In this document: positions 9,215-19,719 of the stretch, in pieces
How positions within the stretch are numbered: position 1 is the first letter of the stretch
How the letters are laid out: each line of letters begins with the position of its first letter
NCBI GenBank assembly: GCA_030655515.1
Contig: JAURVI010000005.1
Coordinates: 1 to 64,000 of the forward strand
DNA length: 64,000 nt
Source of the DNA: Polaromonas sp.
GTDB taxonomy: Bacteria; Pseudomonadota; Gammaproteobacteria; Burkholderiales; Burkholderiaceae_C
Reading direction: 5' to 3'
The notes under the pieces: model-generated
Database searches by the model: none
What the model was told of the DNA's origin: nothing
What the model saw: the letters and a program-made list of their open reading frames with translations, nothing else
Made by a program: the position numbers and the translations under genes

Positions 9215-9733
9215 TTAGCCGAAGATGTCTTCGACCGATTTACCACGCTTGGCAGCGATTTCCGAAGCCGTCGTGGAGTTGTTCAGCGCGTCCATCGTTG
9301 CACGCACCATGTTGTAAGGGTTGCTGGAGCCATGGCTCTTGGCGACGATGTCGGTGATGCCCATCACCTCGAACACCGCACGCATCGGACCGCCGGCAAT
9401 GATGCCCGTACCCTTGGCAGCCGGCATCATCATGACGCTGGCGGCACCGTGGTGGCCGAACACATTGTGGTGAAGCGTGCCGTTTTTCAAGGACACTTTC
9501 GTCATGTTGCGACGGGCTTCTTCCATGGCTTTCTGCACGGCAGCCGGCACTTCTTTCGACTTGCCCTTGCCCATGCCGACGCGACCGTCGCCATCCCCCA
9601 CCACGGTCAGCGCAGCAAAACCGAGAATCCGGCCGCCTTTGACAACTTTGGTCACGCGGTTGACCGCGATCATCTTTTCCTTCAGACCATCGTCTGGAGC
9701 GTCGTTTTGTGATTTTGCTTGAAACTTAGCCAT
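9215..9733 (-). CDS. rpsE: 30S ribosomal protein S5
   Basis: The 172-residue decoding-fidelity protein has the N-terminal double-stranded RNA-binding domain ([20 protein letters not shown]) and the C-terminal domain with [20 protein letters not shown]. Length and the [20 protein letters not shown] helix are normal. It sits between rplR and rpmD. Confidence 0.98.
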   Translation of the reverse strand: MAKFQAKSQNDAPDDGLKEKMIAVNRVTKVVKGGRILGFAALTVVGDGDGRVGMGKGKSKEVPAAVQKAMEEARRNMTKVSLKNGTLHHNVFGHHGAASVMMMPAAKGTGIIAGGPMRAVFEVMGITDIVAKSHGSSNPYNMVRATMDALNNSTTASEIAAKRGKSVEDIFG

Positions 9734-9750
9734 ACTTAATTCCAGTCTGC

Positions 9751-10116
9751 TTAGAACTGCAAGCCCGCTTCGCGAGCCGCCTCGGCCAGCGCTTTGACGC
9801 GGCCATGGTACGCAAAGCCAGCGCGGTCAAACGCTACTTTTTCCACACCTGCCGCTTTTGCCTTTTGAGCAATGCGCTTGCCAATGGCCTGCGCAGCAGC
9901 AACATTGGCACCCCTGCCCGAAGCGCCAAGCTCCTTGCGGATTTCGACTTCCGCCGTCGAGGCAGAGGCCAGAATTTTGGTGCCGTCGCCAGAAATAACG
10001 CTGGCGTAAATATGCAAGTTGGTGCGATTCACGGTCAGACGGGCAACGCCTTGCGTGGCAATGCGGATACGGGTCTGGCGCGAACGGCGAAGGCGCTGCT
10101 CTTTTTTGGTCAACAT
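9751..10116 (-). CDS. rplR: 50S ribosomal protein L18
   Basis: The 121-residue 5S-rRNA-binding protein begins [20 protein letters not shown] and ends [20 protein letters not shown], both conserved in L18. The gene is between rplF (11 bp) and rpsE (17 bp) in the spc operon. Confidence 0.98.
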   Translation of the reverse strand: MLTKKEQRLRRSRQTRIRIATQGVARLTVNRTNLHIYASVISGDGTKILASASTAEVEIRKELGASGRGANVAAAQAIGKRIAQKAKAAGVEKVAFDRAGFAYHGRVKALAEAAREAGLQF

Positions 10117-10127
10117 GGTGCAGCTCC

Positions 10128-10661
10128 TTATTTCTTCTTGGTTTCTTTGATCGTGATCTTTTCATCCGCATAACGGATGCCCTTGCCCTTGTAGGGCTCG
10201 GGAGGACGAACCGCACGAACCTCGGCGGCGATCTGACCGACGCGTTGACGATCCGAGCCCTTGATCACCACCTCGGTGGGCGTCGGCGTGGCGACCTGAA
10301 TACCGGCAGGCATATCCATCACCACCGGATGCGAATAACCAACCGTCAGGTTCAGCTTGGCGCCCTGGGCCTGGGCCTTGTAACCCACGCCGACCAGGCT
10401 CAGCTTCTTCTCGAAACCTTTGGTCACACCGGTGACCATGTTGTTGACCAACTGCCGCATCGTGCCACTCATGGCATTGGCTTCACGCGAGTCATTGGCC
10501 GGCACAAACGTCAACTTGCCGGCATCATTCTTGATGGTCACCAGGGCATTTTGCGCCAGGCCCAGAGCACCGAGGGCACCCTTGACATTGATCTGGTCGT
10601 CTTTCATCGCCACATCCACGCCCTGGGGCACGATGACTGGCATTTTTCCTACACGAGACAT
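10128..10661 (-). CDS. rplF: 50S ribosomal protein L6
   Basis: This 177-residue protein ([20 protein letters not shown]) has two repeated L6 domains and the C-terminal signature [16 protein letters not shown]. It binds 23S rRNA near the factor-binding site. It lies between rpsH (24 bp) and rplR (11 bp). Confidence 0.98.
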   Translation of the reverse strand: MSRVGKMPVIVPQGVDVAMKDDQINVKGALGALGLAQNALVTIKNDAGKLTFVPANDSREANAMSGTMRQLVNNMVTGVTKGFEKKLSLVGVGYKAQAQGAKLNLTVGYSHPVVMDMPAGIQVATPTPTEVVIKGSDRQRVGQIAAEVRAVRPPEPYKGKGIRYADEKITIKETKKK

Positions 10662-10685
10662 TTCAGTTACTCCTCAATGCCGCCG

Positions 10686-11081
10686 TCAGGCCACGTAGCA
10701 AAGCACTTCACCACCGATTCCGGTAGCGCGCGCTTTACGATCAGTCATCACGCCCTTGGGCGTCGTGACAATGGCCACACCCAGTCCATTCATGACCTGG
10801 GGGATGGCGCCGTGGCCTTTGTAGACGCGCAGGCCGGGGCGGCTGACGCGCTCGATGCGCTCAATCACCGGGCGTCCTGCGTAATACTTCAGGGCGATTT
10901 CCAGTTGGGGCTTGCCATCGTCGGTCTTGACGGAAAAGCCATCAATGTAGCCCTCGTCCTTCAAAACCTGCGCGATGGCGACTTTGACTTTTGAAGACGG
11001 CACCAGCACAACGGCTTTTTCAACCATTTGTGCATTGCGGATGCGCGTCAGCATGTCGGCAATAGGATCACTCATGCTCAT
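10686..11081 (-). CDS. rpsH: 30S ribosomal protein S8
   Basis: The 131-residue protein begins [20 protein letters not shown] and ends with the signature [21 protein letters not shown]8 binds the 16S central domain and in E. coli represses the spc operon by binding near rplE. Whether that holds here is not readable. A start at the second ATG (MSDPIADML) is equally possible. Confidence 0.97.
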   Translation of the reverse strand: MSMSDPIADMLTRIRNAQMVEKAVVLVPSSKVKVAIAQVLKDEGYIDGFSVKTDDGKPQLEIALKYYAGRPVIERIERVSRPGLRVYKGHGAIPQVMNGLGVAIVTTPKGVMTDRKARATGIGGEVLCYVA

Positions 11082-11098
11082 TGGTAGTTCTCCTATGC

Positions 11099-11404
11099 TT
11101 ACCAGCTTGCCTTGGTGATACCAGGGATATCACCCGCAAAAGCCAACTCACGAATCTTGGCGCGAGCCAAGCCGAACTGACGGAATGTGCCACGCGGACG
11201 GCCCGTGATCGCACAGCGGTTGCGCTGACGCGTCGGGTTCGCATTGCGCGGCAGCTTTTGCAGCTCCAGACGGGCCAGGGCGCGCTCTTCATCGGAGCGC
11301 TTGGCGTCGTTGGACGTTGCTTTGAGTTCTGCGTGTTTCTTGGCGAACTTGGCGACGAGTTTGTCGCGCTTGAGTTCACGTTGCAATAAAGCCTGTTTTG
11401 CCAT
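11099..11404 (-). CDS. rpsN: 30S ribosomal protein S14 (zinc-free type)
   Basis: The start is moved from the track's 11530 to ATG 11404 ([15 protein letters not shown]), since the 42 upstream residues overlap rplE and match nothing. The 101-residue product is the longer S14 form without the CXXC zinc motif. It ends [20 protein letters not shown] through ITKASW. Position between rplE and rpsH is standard. Confidence 0.97.
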   Translation of the reverse strand: MAKQALLQRELKRDKLVAKFAKKHAELKATSNDAKRSDEERALARLELQKLPRNANPTRQRNRCAITGRPRGTFRQFGLARAKIRELAFAGDIPGITKASW

Positions 11405-11411
11405 GTCCGCC

Positions 11412-11951
11412 TCAGTTCTTGAACGGAAAACGGAAGCCGGAGAGGAGCGCCTTGCACTCTTCGTCGGTCTTAGCCGTGGTGGTGATGCTGATATTGAGGC
11501 CGCGCAGGGCGTCAACCTTGTCGTACTCAATCTCAGGGAAAATGATCTGCTCTTTCACGCCGATGTTGTAATTGCCGCGGCCATCGAAGGCCCGGCCGGA
11601 AATGCCGCGGAAGTCGCGGACGCGAGGCAGCGCCACCGTCACGAAACGATCGAGGAATTCGTACATCTGGACGCCACGCAGCGTGACCATGCAGCCGATG
11701 GGAAGGTCTTCGCGGATCTTGAAGCCGGCGATGGCCTTCTTGGCCTTGGTCACGACAGGCTTCTGGCCGGCGATCTTGGCCATGTCGCTGACAGCGTGAT
11801 CCATGACCTTCTTGTCGGCGACCGCCTCGCTCACACCCATGTTGAGGGTGATCTTGGTGATGCGGGGCACCTGCATCGGCGAGGTGTAGCCAAACTTTTC
11901 CATCAAGCTTGGGGCGATTTTTTCGCGGTATTGCTGTTGTAAGCGTGCCAT
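11412..11951 (-). CDS. rplE: 50S ribosomal protein L5
   Basis: This 179-residue 5S-rRNA-contact protein ([20 protein letters not shown]) has the conserved [16 protein letters not shown] and [19 protein letters not shown] segments. An alternative ATG two codons upstream (11957) overlaps the rplX stop as ATGA and could be the coupled start. MARLQQ is chosen by similarity to other L5 N-termini. Only six bases are at issue. Confidence 0.96.
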   Translation of the reverse strand: MARLQQQYREKIAPSLMEKFGYTSPMQVPRITKITLNMGVSEAVADKKVMDHAVSDMAKIAGQKPVVTKAKKAIAGFKIREDLPIGCMVTLRGVQMYEFLDRFVTVALPRVRDFRGISGRAFDGRGNYNIGVKEQIIFPEIEYDKVDALRGLNISITTTAKTDEECKALLSGFRFPFKN

Positions 11952-11953
11952 GT

Positions 11954-12274
11954 TCATGCAGCCTTAATTTCTTCGCCGCTGGACTTGAAGACGCGCACTT
12001 TTTTGCCGTCGGCCAACAACTTGATGCCCACCCGATCCGCCTTGCCCGTTGCAGCATTGAAAATGGCCACATTGGACTGGTGAATCGGCATGCTTTTCTG
12101 AACGATGCCCCCCGTGGTGCCTTTGAGCGGATTGGGCTTGGTGTGTTTTTTCACCAAGTTGATCCCGTCCACCAGCACGTAGCTGTCGTCCTTGCGCAGC
12201 GAAATCTTGCCGCGCTTGCCTTTGTCGCGACCTGCGATCACGATGATCTCGTCGCCTTTGCGAATCTTGTTCAT
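11954..12274 (-). CDS. rplX: 50S ribosomal protein L24
   Basis: The 106-residue assembly-initiating protein begins [20 protein letters not shown], the KOW motif of L24. It continues with [15 protein letters not shown]. Its stop is at or just before the rplE start, and it follows rplN by 9 bp, so the three genes are tightly coupled. Confidence 0.98.
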   Translation of the reverse strand: MNKIRKGDEIIVIAGRDKGKRGKISLRKDDSYVLVDGINLVKKHTKPNPLKGTTGGIVQKSMPIHQSNVAIFNAATGKADRVGIKLLADGKKVRVFKSSGEEIKAA

Positions 12275-12283
12275 GGCGCGTCC

Positions 12284-12652
12284 TTACAGAACTTCAGGAG
12301 CCAGGGACACGATCTTCATGAACTTTTCGGTGCGCAACTCGCGCGTCACCGGTCCGAAGATGCGGGTGCCGATGGGCTCCAGCTTGGCATTGAGCAACAC
12401 GGCTGCGTTGCCATCGAATTTGACGAGCGAGCCATCACCGCGGCGAATACCCTTGGCGGTGCGAACCACCACAGCGCTGTAAACCTCGCCTTTTTTGACG
12501 CGGCCACGCGGAGCGGCTTCTTTGATGCTCACCTTGATGACGTCACCGACGCTGGCGTACCGGCGCTTGGATCCGCCCAGCACCTTGATGCACATCACGG
12601 ATTTGGCACCCGTGTTGTCGGCAACATCGAGTTTGGATTGCGTTTGAATCAT
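12284..12652 (-). CDS. rplN: 50S ribosomal protein L14
   Basis: The 122-residue protein ([20 protein letters not shown]) contains the L14 signature and the conserved [10 protein letters not shown] segment. It is the first gene of the ribosomal cluster in this window. rpsQ, rpmC and rplP, which usually precede it, are absent; glpD lies upstream instead. A good promoter is found about 150 bp before its start. Confidence 0.98.
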   Translation of the reverse strand: MIQTQSKLDVADNTGAKSVMCIKVLGGSKRRYASVGDVIKVSIKEAAPRGRVKKGEVYSAVVVRTAKGIRRGDGSLVKFDGNAAVLLNAKLEPIGTRIFGPVTRELRTEKFMKIVSLAPEVL

Positions 12653-12679
12653 TTAAATAGTCCCAACTTGCACCGGCGC

Positions 12680-12695
12680 GCCTCCCGAAGGAGGC
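12680..12695 (-). promoter_or_regulatory. UUCG-capped hairpin in the rplN leader
   Basis: On the - strand GCCTCC-TTCG-GGAGGC forms a 6-bp GC-rich stem closed by a UUCG tetraloop, 28 nt before the rplN start. No U-tract follows, so it is not an intrinsic terminator. It could stabilise the leader or serve as a protein target. Confidence 0.55.
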
Positions 12696-12799
12696 CTTGC
12701 CAGTCAGTCTTGGGCCCGTCGTCCGCATCGCGAACCACTCGCAATGCTTCCTTTAGGCAGGTTAGGCAGAATTCTTGGCTTTTTCAAGCGAAGCCCATT

Positions 12800-12828
12800 A
12801 TTGTCATCAAATTGACCCGCCTTGTCAA
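12800..12828 (-). promoter_or_regulatory. Sigma-70 promoter of the spc/alpha ribosomal operon
   Basis: On the - strand a perfect -35 TTGACA (12823-12828) is separated by exactly 17 bp from -10 GACAAT (12800-12805, 4/6). The predicted start is near 12793, giving a leader of about 140 nt before rplN. It is the only strong promoter seen in the 333-bp gap between glpD and rplN. Confidence 0.75.
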
Positions 12829-12909
12829 CACCCCCGATCAAATTACCTGACAAAGACACGAAAGGGATCGCCAAAGTCATGCGGAAAATTCGGTTGAGCC
12901 CTTGCTACC

Positions 12910-12935
12910 CATGCATTGACAGCTATCAATACATG
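12910..12935. promoter_or_regulatory. 26-bp imperfect palindrome (operator-like dyad)
   Basis: CATGCATTGACAGC / TATCAATACATG reads as its own reverse complement except for two mismatched pairs. It lies 82 bp upstream of the spc -35 box and 50 bp after the glpD 3' end. It could be a regulator site, or one of the short AGCTATCAA-type dyads I associate with Comamonadaceae intergenic regions. Confidence 0.4.
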
Positions 12936-12985
12936 AGCGTGACAGCGAGTTTTCCGGGTTTTGCGGGGCGCGGCGGGCGGGAAAA

Positions 12986-14581
12986 TCAGGCCGGAACGAG
13001 CAGATATTGATCGGCCAGCGGCAGAAAATCAGCAAGCCGGGGGTCTGCCTGATTTTCCTGCGCCAGCAGGTCGGCCACCGCGCCCGCCAGCGACTTGGCG
13101 AGTGCGGCGTCCAGAAAAAGAAGCCGGGAGCGGCGTGCCAGCACATCCTCGACCGTCCTGGCGTACTCGTAGCGCGCCGAAAATCGCACCATCGCCTCGG
13201 TCAGGCCGCCGCCCAGAACCCGGTCGGCCCCTGGCAAGGCAAGCACGGCTGCCGCCTCGCTGCCATACAGGTGCAAGCCGGGTGAATCGCTGATCTTGTG
13301 GCCTGATGACTGAGCGCCGACCAGCTTGAGGTCGGCAGTCACCCCGCCGGGGCGTTTTGCAAGCAACCCCGCGCCAAAGCAGTTGTCCAGCACATCTTCG
13401 GCCATGGCGCGGTACGTCGTCCACTTGCCACCGGTCACGGTGACCAGACCGCTTTTGCTGACCCGCACCGTGTGTTCGCGCGACAACGCCTGGGTGTTGT
13501 CGCCATCGTCTTCGAACGGTTTCACCAGGGGCCGCAGACCCACCCAGATGCTTTTGATGTCGGCCGGCCCCGGCGCCCTGCTTAAATACCGTGCCGACTC
13601 GCCAAGGATGAAATCGACTTCCTCGCGGAAGGCCAGCGGTTCGCGCGGCAGGTCGTTGCGCGGTGTATCGGTCGTGCCGAGGAGAGTCTTGCCGAGCCAC
13701 GGCACGACAAACAACACCCGCCCGTCGGTGGTTTTGGGTACCAGCAAAGCATGGTCAGTCGGCAAAAACGAGCGCTCGACGACCATATGGACACCCTGGC
13801 TGGGCGCGACCATGGGTTGGGTAGCGCGGCCTATGGCCTGGCCGTCGAGCATGCGCAACTGATCGACCCAAACACCTGTAGCATTTACGATGCATTTGGC
13901 ACGTAACGAAAGTGGATGCCCACTTTCTTGATCAATCACATGCAGTCCGACAAGCTTGCCGCCCTCATGAACGAGGCCGGTGACGGGGCAATAATTGACG
14001 AGCAGCGCACCCGCGCGGGCCGCGCTACGCGCCAGCGCCAGGGCCAGGCGCGCATCGTCGAACTGGCCGTCCCAGTATTTGACGCCGCCCTTGAGCCCGG
14101 CCTGGCGGGCCGTCGGCAGGCAGCGCAGTGTCTGTGCAATATTTAAAAATTCGGTGGGGCCGAGGCCGGCCTTGCCGGCCAGCGCGTCATACATCATCAG
14201 GCCGACGCCGTAAAGCGGAGCCTCCCAGAACTTGTACGAAGGCATCACGAAAGGCAGCGGCTGCGCCAGATGCGGCGCATTGGCCAGCAGGCGCGTTCGT
14301 TCGTGCAGCGCTTCGCGGACCAGAGAGAGATTGCCCCGGGCCAGGTAACGGACACCGCCATGAACCAGTTTGGTGGCGCGCGACGACGTGCCCTTGGCAA
14401 AGTCGTGCGATTCGACCAGGACGACGGAAAATCCGCGGGCCGCGGCATCGAGTGCCACGCCGAGCCCGGTCGCCCCGCCGCCGATGATCGCGAGGTCATA
14501 GGTATGGGGCGCCTTGAGGCGCTCTATCAAGTCTGCGCGCCGCGTCGGCAACTGCGGGAATTCAAAAGTCATGAACTCCAT
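12986..14581 (-). CDS. glpD: Aerobic glycerol-3-phosphate dehydrogenase
   Basis: This FAD enzyme at the inner membrane oxidises glycerol-3-phosphate to dihydroxyacetone phosphate and passes electrons to quinone. The dinucleotide-binding motif YDLAIIGGGATGLGVALDAA is near the N-terminus and KLVHGGVRYL follows. The start is placed at ATG 14581 (531 aa, GGGGA 6 nt upstream); 14572 is an alternative. The track start 14677 adds 32 low-complexity residues and would leave only 46 bp for the divergent glpK promoter. Pairing with glpK gives the glycerol-utilisation route; no glpF or glpR is in view. Confidence 0.96.
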   Translation of the reverse strand: MEFMTFEFPQLPTRRADLIERLKAPHTYDLAIIGGGATGLGVALDAAARGFSVVLVESHDFAKGTSSRATKLVHGGVRYLARGNLSLVREALHERTRLLANAPHLAQPLPFVMPSYKFWEAPLYGVGLMMYDALAGKAGLGPTEFLNIAQTLRCLPTARQAGLKGGVKYWDGQFDDARLALALARSAARAGALLVNYCPVTGLVHEGGKLVGLHVIDQESGHPLSLRAKCIVNATGVWVDQLRMLDGQAIGRATQPMVAPSQGVHMVVERSFLPTDHALLVPKTTDGRVLFVVPWLGKTLLGTTDTPRNDLPREPLAFREEVDFILGESARYLSRAPGPADIKSIWVGLRPLVKPFEDDGDNTQALSREHTVRVSKSGLVTVTGGKWTTYRAMAEDVLDNCFGAGLLAKRPGGVTADLKLVGAQSSGHKISDSPGLHLYGSEAAAVLALPGADRVLGGGLTEAMVRFSARYEYARTVEDVLARRSRLLFLDAALAKSLAGAVADLLAQENQADPRLADFLPLADQYLLVPA

Positions 14582-14723
14582 TGTCGATCCCCGCGCGCGC
14601 CCGGGCAACGATTCGGCAAATCGGCCGCCCGGACCCTTTCCGGCGCTGCTGGCCGAAGCCGGGGTAAGCTGCGACATGGCCCACCCCTGAGGTCGCCCTC
14701 ACGCCAACCATTTCGCCCCCACC

Positions 14724-16223
14724 ATGACTTACCTGCTCGCCCTGGACCAGGGCACCTCCAGTTCCCGCAGCATCGTGTTCGATGCGCGGGGCCATCTCGT
14801 GGCGCTGGCGCAGCAGGAACTGCCGCAGATCTACCCGAGGCCGGGCTGGGTCGAGCACGACGCCATGACCATCTGGCGCACGCAACTGGCGACGGCGCGC
14901 GAGGCCCTGACCAAAGCGAATATCCAGGCGGGCGACGTCCGCGCGCTCGGCATCACGAACCAGCGTGAAACCACCGTCGTCTGGAACCGCCAGACGGGCC
15001 AGCCGATCCACCACGCCATCGTCTGGCAGGACCGCCGCGCCGAATCGACCTGCGCGAAGCTGCGCGAGGAGGGCAAGGCATCCATGATCCAGGCAAAAAC
15101 CGGCCTGCCGGTCGATGCCTATTTTTCAGGCACCAAACTCAAGTGGCTGCTGGACAAGGTACCGCAGGCGAGAGAGCAGGCCGTGCGTGGCGAACTCGCG
15201 TTCGGCACCATCGACAGTTGGCTGATGTGGCAGCTCACCGGCGGGCAGGTCCATGCGACCGACGTCAGCAATGCGTCGCGCACCCTGCTTTTCAACGTAC
15301 ACAGCAACACATGGGACCAGGAACTGCTGGCGCTGCTCGACATCCCGGAAAGCCTGATGCCCCGGGTGCTGCCGTCCAGCGCGCACTATGGCGAAGTGCT
15401 GCCGGAGCTGCTCGGTGCCGCGATAAGCATTGGCGGAGTCGCCGGCGACCAGCAAAGCGCGCTGTTCGGCCAGGCTTGCTTCAAGGAAGGCATGGTCAAA
15501 AACACCTATGGCACGGGGTGCTTCATGCTGATGCATACCGGCCAGAAATTCCAGACCTCGCACAACGGCCTGCTCACGACCAGCGCGGCGCAGGTCACGC
15601 GGCAGACGGAGTATGCGATTGAAGGCAGCGTGTTTGTCGGCGGTGCCGTGGTGCAGTGGCTGCGCGACGGCCTGCACGCGATCGAGAACAGCGGCGAAGT
15701 GCAGGCGCTGGCCCAGAGCGTGCCCGATTCCGGCGGCGTCATGATGGTGCCGGCGTTCACCGGCCTGGGCGCGCCTTACTGGAAGCCCGATGCGCGCGGC
15801 ACGATCACCGGCCTGACACGCGGCACCACGCTCGCCCATATCGCGCGCGCCGCGCTGGAAAGCATCGCCTACCAGAGTGCCGCGCTGCTGCAGGCCATGA
15901 GCCGTGACGCGGTTGCCACCGGTGCCTCGCCCGTCGCCGAACTGCGGGTGGACGGCGGTGCCTGTATCAACAACCTGCTGATGCAGTTCCAGGCTGACCT
16001 GCTCGGCATCCCGGTCGTTCGCCCGGTCGTTACCGAAACGACGGCCCTGGGAGCGGCCTACCTCGCGGGCCTGTCCAGCGGTGTCTACAAAAACACGGCG
16101 GAGCTCTCGGATTTATGGCGCGCTGAGCGCCGCTTTTTGCCGGCCTTGGATGCCGGGCGCGCCGCCGAGCTGATGGCGCGCTGGGAGCATGCGGTCCGGC
16201 AAACCGTGCTCGTGCAATCCTGA
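14724..16223 (+). CDS. glpK: Glycerol kinase
   Basis: The 499-residue FGGY-family kinase phosphorylates glycerol to sn-glycerol-3-phosphate, the GlpD substrate. The N-terminal [20 protein letters not shown] is the phosphate-binding motif, and [20 protein letters not shown] is a GlpK signature. Length equals the family norm. It is divergent from glpD, so both may share regulation from the 142-bp interval. Confidence 0.98.
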   Translation: MTYLLALDQGTSSSRSIVFDARGHLVALAQQELPQIYPRPGWVEHDAMTIWRTQLATAREALTKANIQAGDVRALGITNQRETTVVWNRQTGQPIHHAIVWQDRRAESTCAKLREEGKASMIQAKTGLPVDAYFSGTKLKWLLDKVPQAREQAVRGELAFGTIDSWLMWQLTGGQVHATDVSNASRTLLFNVHSNTWDQELLALLDIPESLMPRVLPSSAHYGEVLPELLGAAISIGGVAGDQQSALFGQACFKEGMVKNTYGTGCFMLMHTGQKFQTSHNGLLTTSAAQVTRQTEYAIEGSVFVGGAVVQWLRDGLHAIENSGEVQALAQSVPDSGGVMMVPAFTGLGAPYWKPDARGTITGLTRGTTLAHIARAALESIAYQSAALLQAMSRDAVATGASPVAELRVDGGACINNLLMQFQADLLGIPVVRPVVTETTALGAAYLAGLSSGVYKNTAELSDLWRAERRFLPALDAGRAAELMARWEHAVRQTVLVQS

Positions 16224-16314
16224 TCTGGGCGCTCGTGCAACACTGCACTAGACTTCAAGCTAAACCCATTCACCCCGACCGGGCCGTCGCCCGCATCTCT
16301 GGACAGCACACCAC

Positions 16315-17142
<828 letters not shown>

Positions 17143-17174
17143 TAACTTTCAAGACGAAGTGGATGACCCGATGA

Positions 17175-18044
17175 TCAAAATCCGGCCAGCGCATACGACA
17201 GCGCAATACCCGCAAACACCGTAAAGCCGAGCCAGTGGTTCAGGCGGAAGGCCTTGAAGCAGCCCTCGCGCTCGCGCCTGCGGATCAGCCGTCCGTGCCA
17301 CAACGCTTGCGCCAGCGCCAGCCCGAGCGCTATCCAATAAATAGCTGGTTGGGCCATATCCATCAGCGCAAAAGCCCAGATCGACAGATAAATCAGGTAA
17401 CTCGCCATGACGCCCGCCACGTCGAAACGACCGAGCGTGATGGCGGAGGTCTTCATGCCGATTTTCAGGTCATCGTCGCGGTCCACCATCGCGTATTCGG
17501 TGTCGTAGGCAATCACCCAGAACAGGTTGCCCAGCAGCAGCAGCCAGGCCAGAAGCGGCACACGCGACTGCACGGCCGCAAACGCCATGGGAATGCCCAA
17601 GCTGAAGGCCACGCCCAGCACGGCCTGCGGCATGGACACATAACGCTTGGCATAGGGGTAGACCAGCGCCACGGCCAGCGCGGCAAAAGACCAGGCGATG
17701 GTGGCGGTGTTGGTCGTGAGCACCAGGGCGAAGGCCAGCAGGGCCAGCACGGCGCCCAGCAGCAGCGCCTCCCTGCTGGAGACCGCACCGCGGGTCACCG
17801 GCCGTTGCGCCGTGCGCTTGACGTGCCGGTCGAAGTCGCGGTCGGCCACATCGTTGAGGCAGCAACCGGCGCTACGCATCAGGATGGTTCCCAGCGTGAA
17901 CACCGTCAGCAGATGCCAGCCGGGAAAACCTTGCGCCGCGACCCACAGCGCCGACAGCGTGGGCCACAGCAGCAGCAGCCAGCCGGCAGGGCGGTCCCAG
18001 CGGATCAACCCCAGGTAGAGCGCCAGCTTGTTCTTCACTTTCAA
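17175..18044 (-). CDS. ubiA: 4-hydroxybenzoate polyprenyltransferase
   Basis: This membrane prenyltransferase attaches the polyprenyl tail to 4-hydroxybenzoate in ubiquinone synthesis. The 289-residue protein has both Asp-rich motifs, [15 protein letters not shown] (about residues 65-79) and [12 protein letters not shown] (about 181-192), which hold Mg-pyrophosphate, with about eight membrane helices around them. It lies 18 bp downstream of oxyR on the same strand. Ubiquinone feeds the bc1 complex encoded at 27.8-30.7 kb. Confidence 0.97.
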   Translation of the reverse strand: MKVKNKLALYLGLIRWDRPAGWLLLLWPTLSALWVAAQGFPGWHLLTVFTLGTILMRSAGCCLNDVADRDFDRHVKRTAQRPVTRGAVSSREALLLGAVLALLAFALVLTTNTATIAWSFAALAVALVYPYAKRYVSMPQAVLGVAFSLGIPMAFAAVQSRVPLLAWLLLLGNLFWVIAYDTEYAMVDRDDDLKIGMKTSAITLGRFDVAGVMASYLIYLSIWAFALMDMAQPAIYWIALGLALAQALWHGRLIRRREREGCFKAFRLNHWLGFTVFAGIALSYALAGF

Positions 18045-18062
18045 AAAGCGCCACCCGAGGGC

Positions 18063-19046
18063 TCAGGACAGGCGTTTGACACCGGGCAGCTCGCAGGCAT
18101 AAATCGCATTGCGCAGCGCCGCGATCGCTTCATAGCGCGTGAAGCTGCGGCGCCAGGCCAGCACCACGCGGCGCGTCGGCACATGGCCATCAAAGGGCAG
18201 GTAGCGTATGTACGAGAGCAATTCTGCAACTTCCTTTCTTTTGGTTTTGCCGGGGGTTCTGGCCGGAATTCCGGGTGCCAGCGCATCCTTGGGCACGCTC
18301 AAACGCGGCACCAGCGTCACGCCCATGCCGGCAGCCACCATGTGTTTGATGGTCTCCAGCGAAGAGCCCTCAAAGGTCTTGCGGATGCCCTTGGCGTTGC
18401 TGGAAAAGCGCGCGAACTCAGGGCAAACCTCCAGCACATGGTCGCGGAAACAATGGCCGGTTCCGAGCAGCAGCATGGTCTCTTTTTTCAGTTCCTCGGC
18501 AGTGATGCTGCGACGCGCGGCCAGCGGGTGGGCGCTGGGCACGGCCGCCATGAACGGTTCGTCGTAGAGCGGCGCAATCGCCAGGTTGGCGTCGGGAAAA
18601 GGCTCGGCCAGAATCGCGCAGTCAATCTCGCCGGTGCGCAGCTCTTCGAGCAGCTTGACGGTGAAGTTTTCCTGCAGCATCAGCGGCATTTGCGGCGTTC
18701 TCGCAATCGCCTGGCGGACCAGGTCGGGCAGCAGGTAGGGGCCTATTGTGTAGATCACGCCGAGGCGCAAGGCACCCGCCAGCGGGTCTTTTCCGCGCTT
18801 GGCGATCTCGCGGATGTTCTCGGCCTGCTCCAGCACGCTTTGCGCCTGGCGCACGATCTCCTCGCCCAGCGGCGTCACCGTGATCTCGTTGGCGTTGCGC
18901 TCGAACAGCTTGACCTGCAGCTCTTCTTCCAACTTCTTGATGGCCACGCTCAGCGTCGGCTGCGACACATGACAGGCCTCCGCACCCTTGCCGAAGTGTT
19001 TTTCCCGAGCGACGGCGACGATGTATCTCAGTTCGGTAAGCGTCAT
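18063..19046 (-). CDS. oxyR: Peroxide-sensing LysR-type regulator OxyR
   Basis: The start is at ATG 19046 (MTLTELRYIVAVAREKHFGK), the conserved OxyR beginning; the track start adds 22 unrelated residues. The 327-residue protein has the N-terminal winged helix and, in GTGHCFRDHVLEVC, cysteines at residues 199 and 208. These are the same positions as the redox pair of E. coli OxyR, so disulphide-based H2O2 sensing is well supported. Targets cannot be read here. It is probably co-transcribed with ubiA. Confidence 0.95.
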   Translation of the reverse strand: MTLTELRYIVAVAREKHFGKGAEACHVSQPTLSVAIKKLEEELQVKLFERNANEITVTPLGEEIVRQAQSVLEQAENIREIAKRGKDPLAGALRLGVIYTIGPYLLPDLVRQAIARTPQMPLMLQENFTVKLLEELRTGEIDCAILAEPFPDANLAIAPLYDEPFMAAVPSAHPLAARRSITAEELKKETMLLLGTGHCFRDHVLEVCPEFARFSSNAKGIRKTFEGSSLETIKHMVAAGMGVTLVPRLSVPKDALAPGIPARTPGKTKRKEVAELLSYIRYLPFDGHVPTRRVVLAWRRSFTRYEAIAALRNAIYACELPGVKRLS

Positions 19047-19152
19047 GGCCTTATTGTCTACTTTTCGCGCCGGGATTTTTTCAGCGCCCGCCAGCACGGC
19101 CAGATTGCTCAACTTGTTCTCGCTCGGCCCTAAGCAGACACGCCCGCCGGAC

Positions 19153-19620
19153 TCAGGTCAACTGAGTCGCTCCGGAGAAGCCACGCTCCTCGGCAAACCA
19201 AGCCAGCACGGGGATAGCGCCCGGCAACACGGGCCGCACAGCGACCGGCAAACGCTGCCACGCGAACAACTGGCCTTCGCGCATTTGCAGTTCGCCCGTC
19301 CAGTCAAACACTTTGCAGAAATTGAGCCGCACCAGCGCATGAGGATAGTCCACCAGCGCAATCTTCCACGGCTGGACGGCGCCCATCGCGATGCCGATTT
19401 CCTCGATCAACTCGCGCCGCAGCGCCTGCTCGACCGTCTCGCCCTGCTCCAGCTTGCCACCCGGAAATTCCCAGTAGCCTGCGTAGGCCTTGCCGGGTGG
19501 GCGTGAGGTCAGCAGGAAATCGCCGTCGGGTTTCACCAGCACACCGACGGCTACGTCGACCACCTTGCGGTCAGCGCCGCCCTGGCGTGGCTCGTCCGCA
19601 TCGGCTATCAGTACAGCCAT
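19153..19620 (-). CDS. mutT: NUDIX hydrolase, MutT-like (8-oxo-dGTP diphosphatase)
   Basis: A complete NUDIX box GGKLEQGETVEQALRRELIE running to EIGI (about 54-77) defines a pyrophosphohydrolase. The short single-domain length (155 aa) and the YAGYWEFPGGK lead-in match MutT, which removes oxidised dGTP. The first about 18 residues are variable and a later start is possible. It sits directly upstream of oxyR on the same strand; both relate to oxidative damage, though no functional link is shown. Confidence 0.88.
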   Translation of the reverse strand: MAVLIADADEPRQGGADRKVVDVAVGVLVKPDGDFLLTSRPPGKAYAGYWEFPGGKLEQGETVEQALRRELIEEIGIAMGAVQPWKIALVDYPHALVRLNFCKVFDWTGELQMREGQLFAWQRLPVAVRPVLPGAIPVLAWFAEERGFSGATQLT

Positions 19621-19639
19621 TTCAAATCCTGGCTGAACA

Positions 19640-19719
19640 ATTTTCCGACGGGCCGCCCCTAGGAAAATTAGCCCCCTCGGGAGGGCAGAGAGTTACGCGA
19701 AGCGAACGAGCGTGGGGGC
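19640..19719. repeat. Degenerate copy of the dispersed GC-rich repeat
   Basis: Between mutT and the DUF815 gene, the sequence GGGCCGCCCCTAGGAAAATT, then GCCCCCTCGGGAGGGCAG, then GCGAACGAGCGTGGGGGC matches the repeat family found at 1-200, 27.0 and 46.7 kb. The central palindrome is partly eroded. A single copy is present. Confidence 0.8.

Larger units (their letters stand above)
12653..12985. other. Gene-free interval between rplN and glpD
   Basis: This 333-bp gap holds the rplN leader hairpin (12680-12695), the spc promoter (12800-12828) and a 26-bp imperfect palindrome (12910-12935). No coding potential above background is visible, and no terminator with a T-tract is seen for glpD, which ends at 12986 on the same strand. 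Confidence 0.7.

Noticed and set aside
17235-19133. 632-aa ORF on + opposite ubiA and oxyR
   Set aside because: It spans two well-identified genes on -, is rich in Gln/Arg/His as expected of an antisense frame, and shows no domain.
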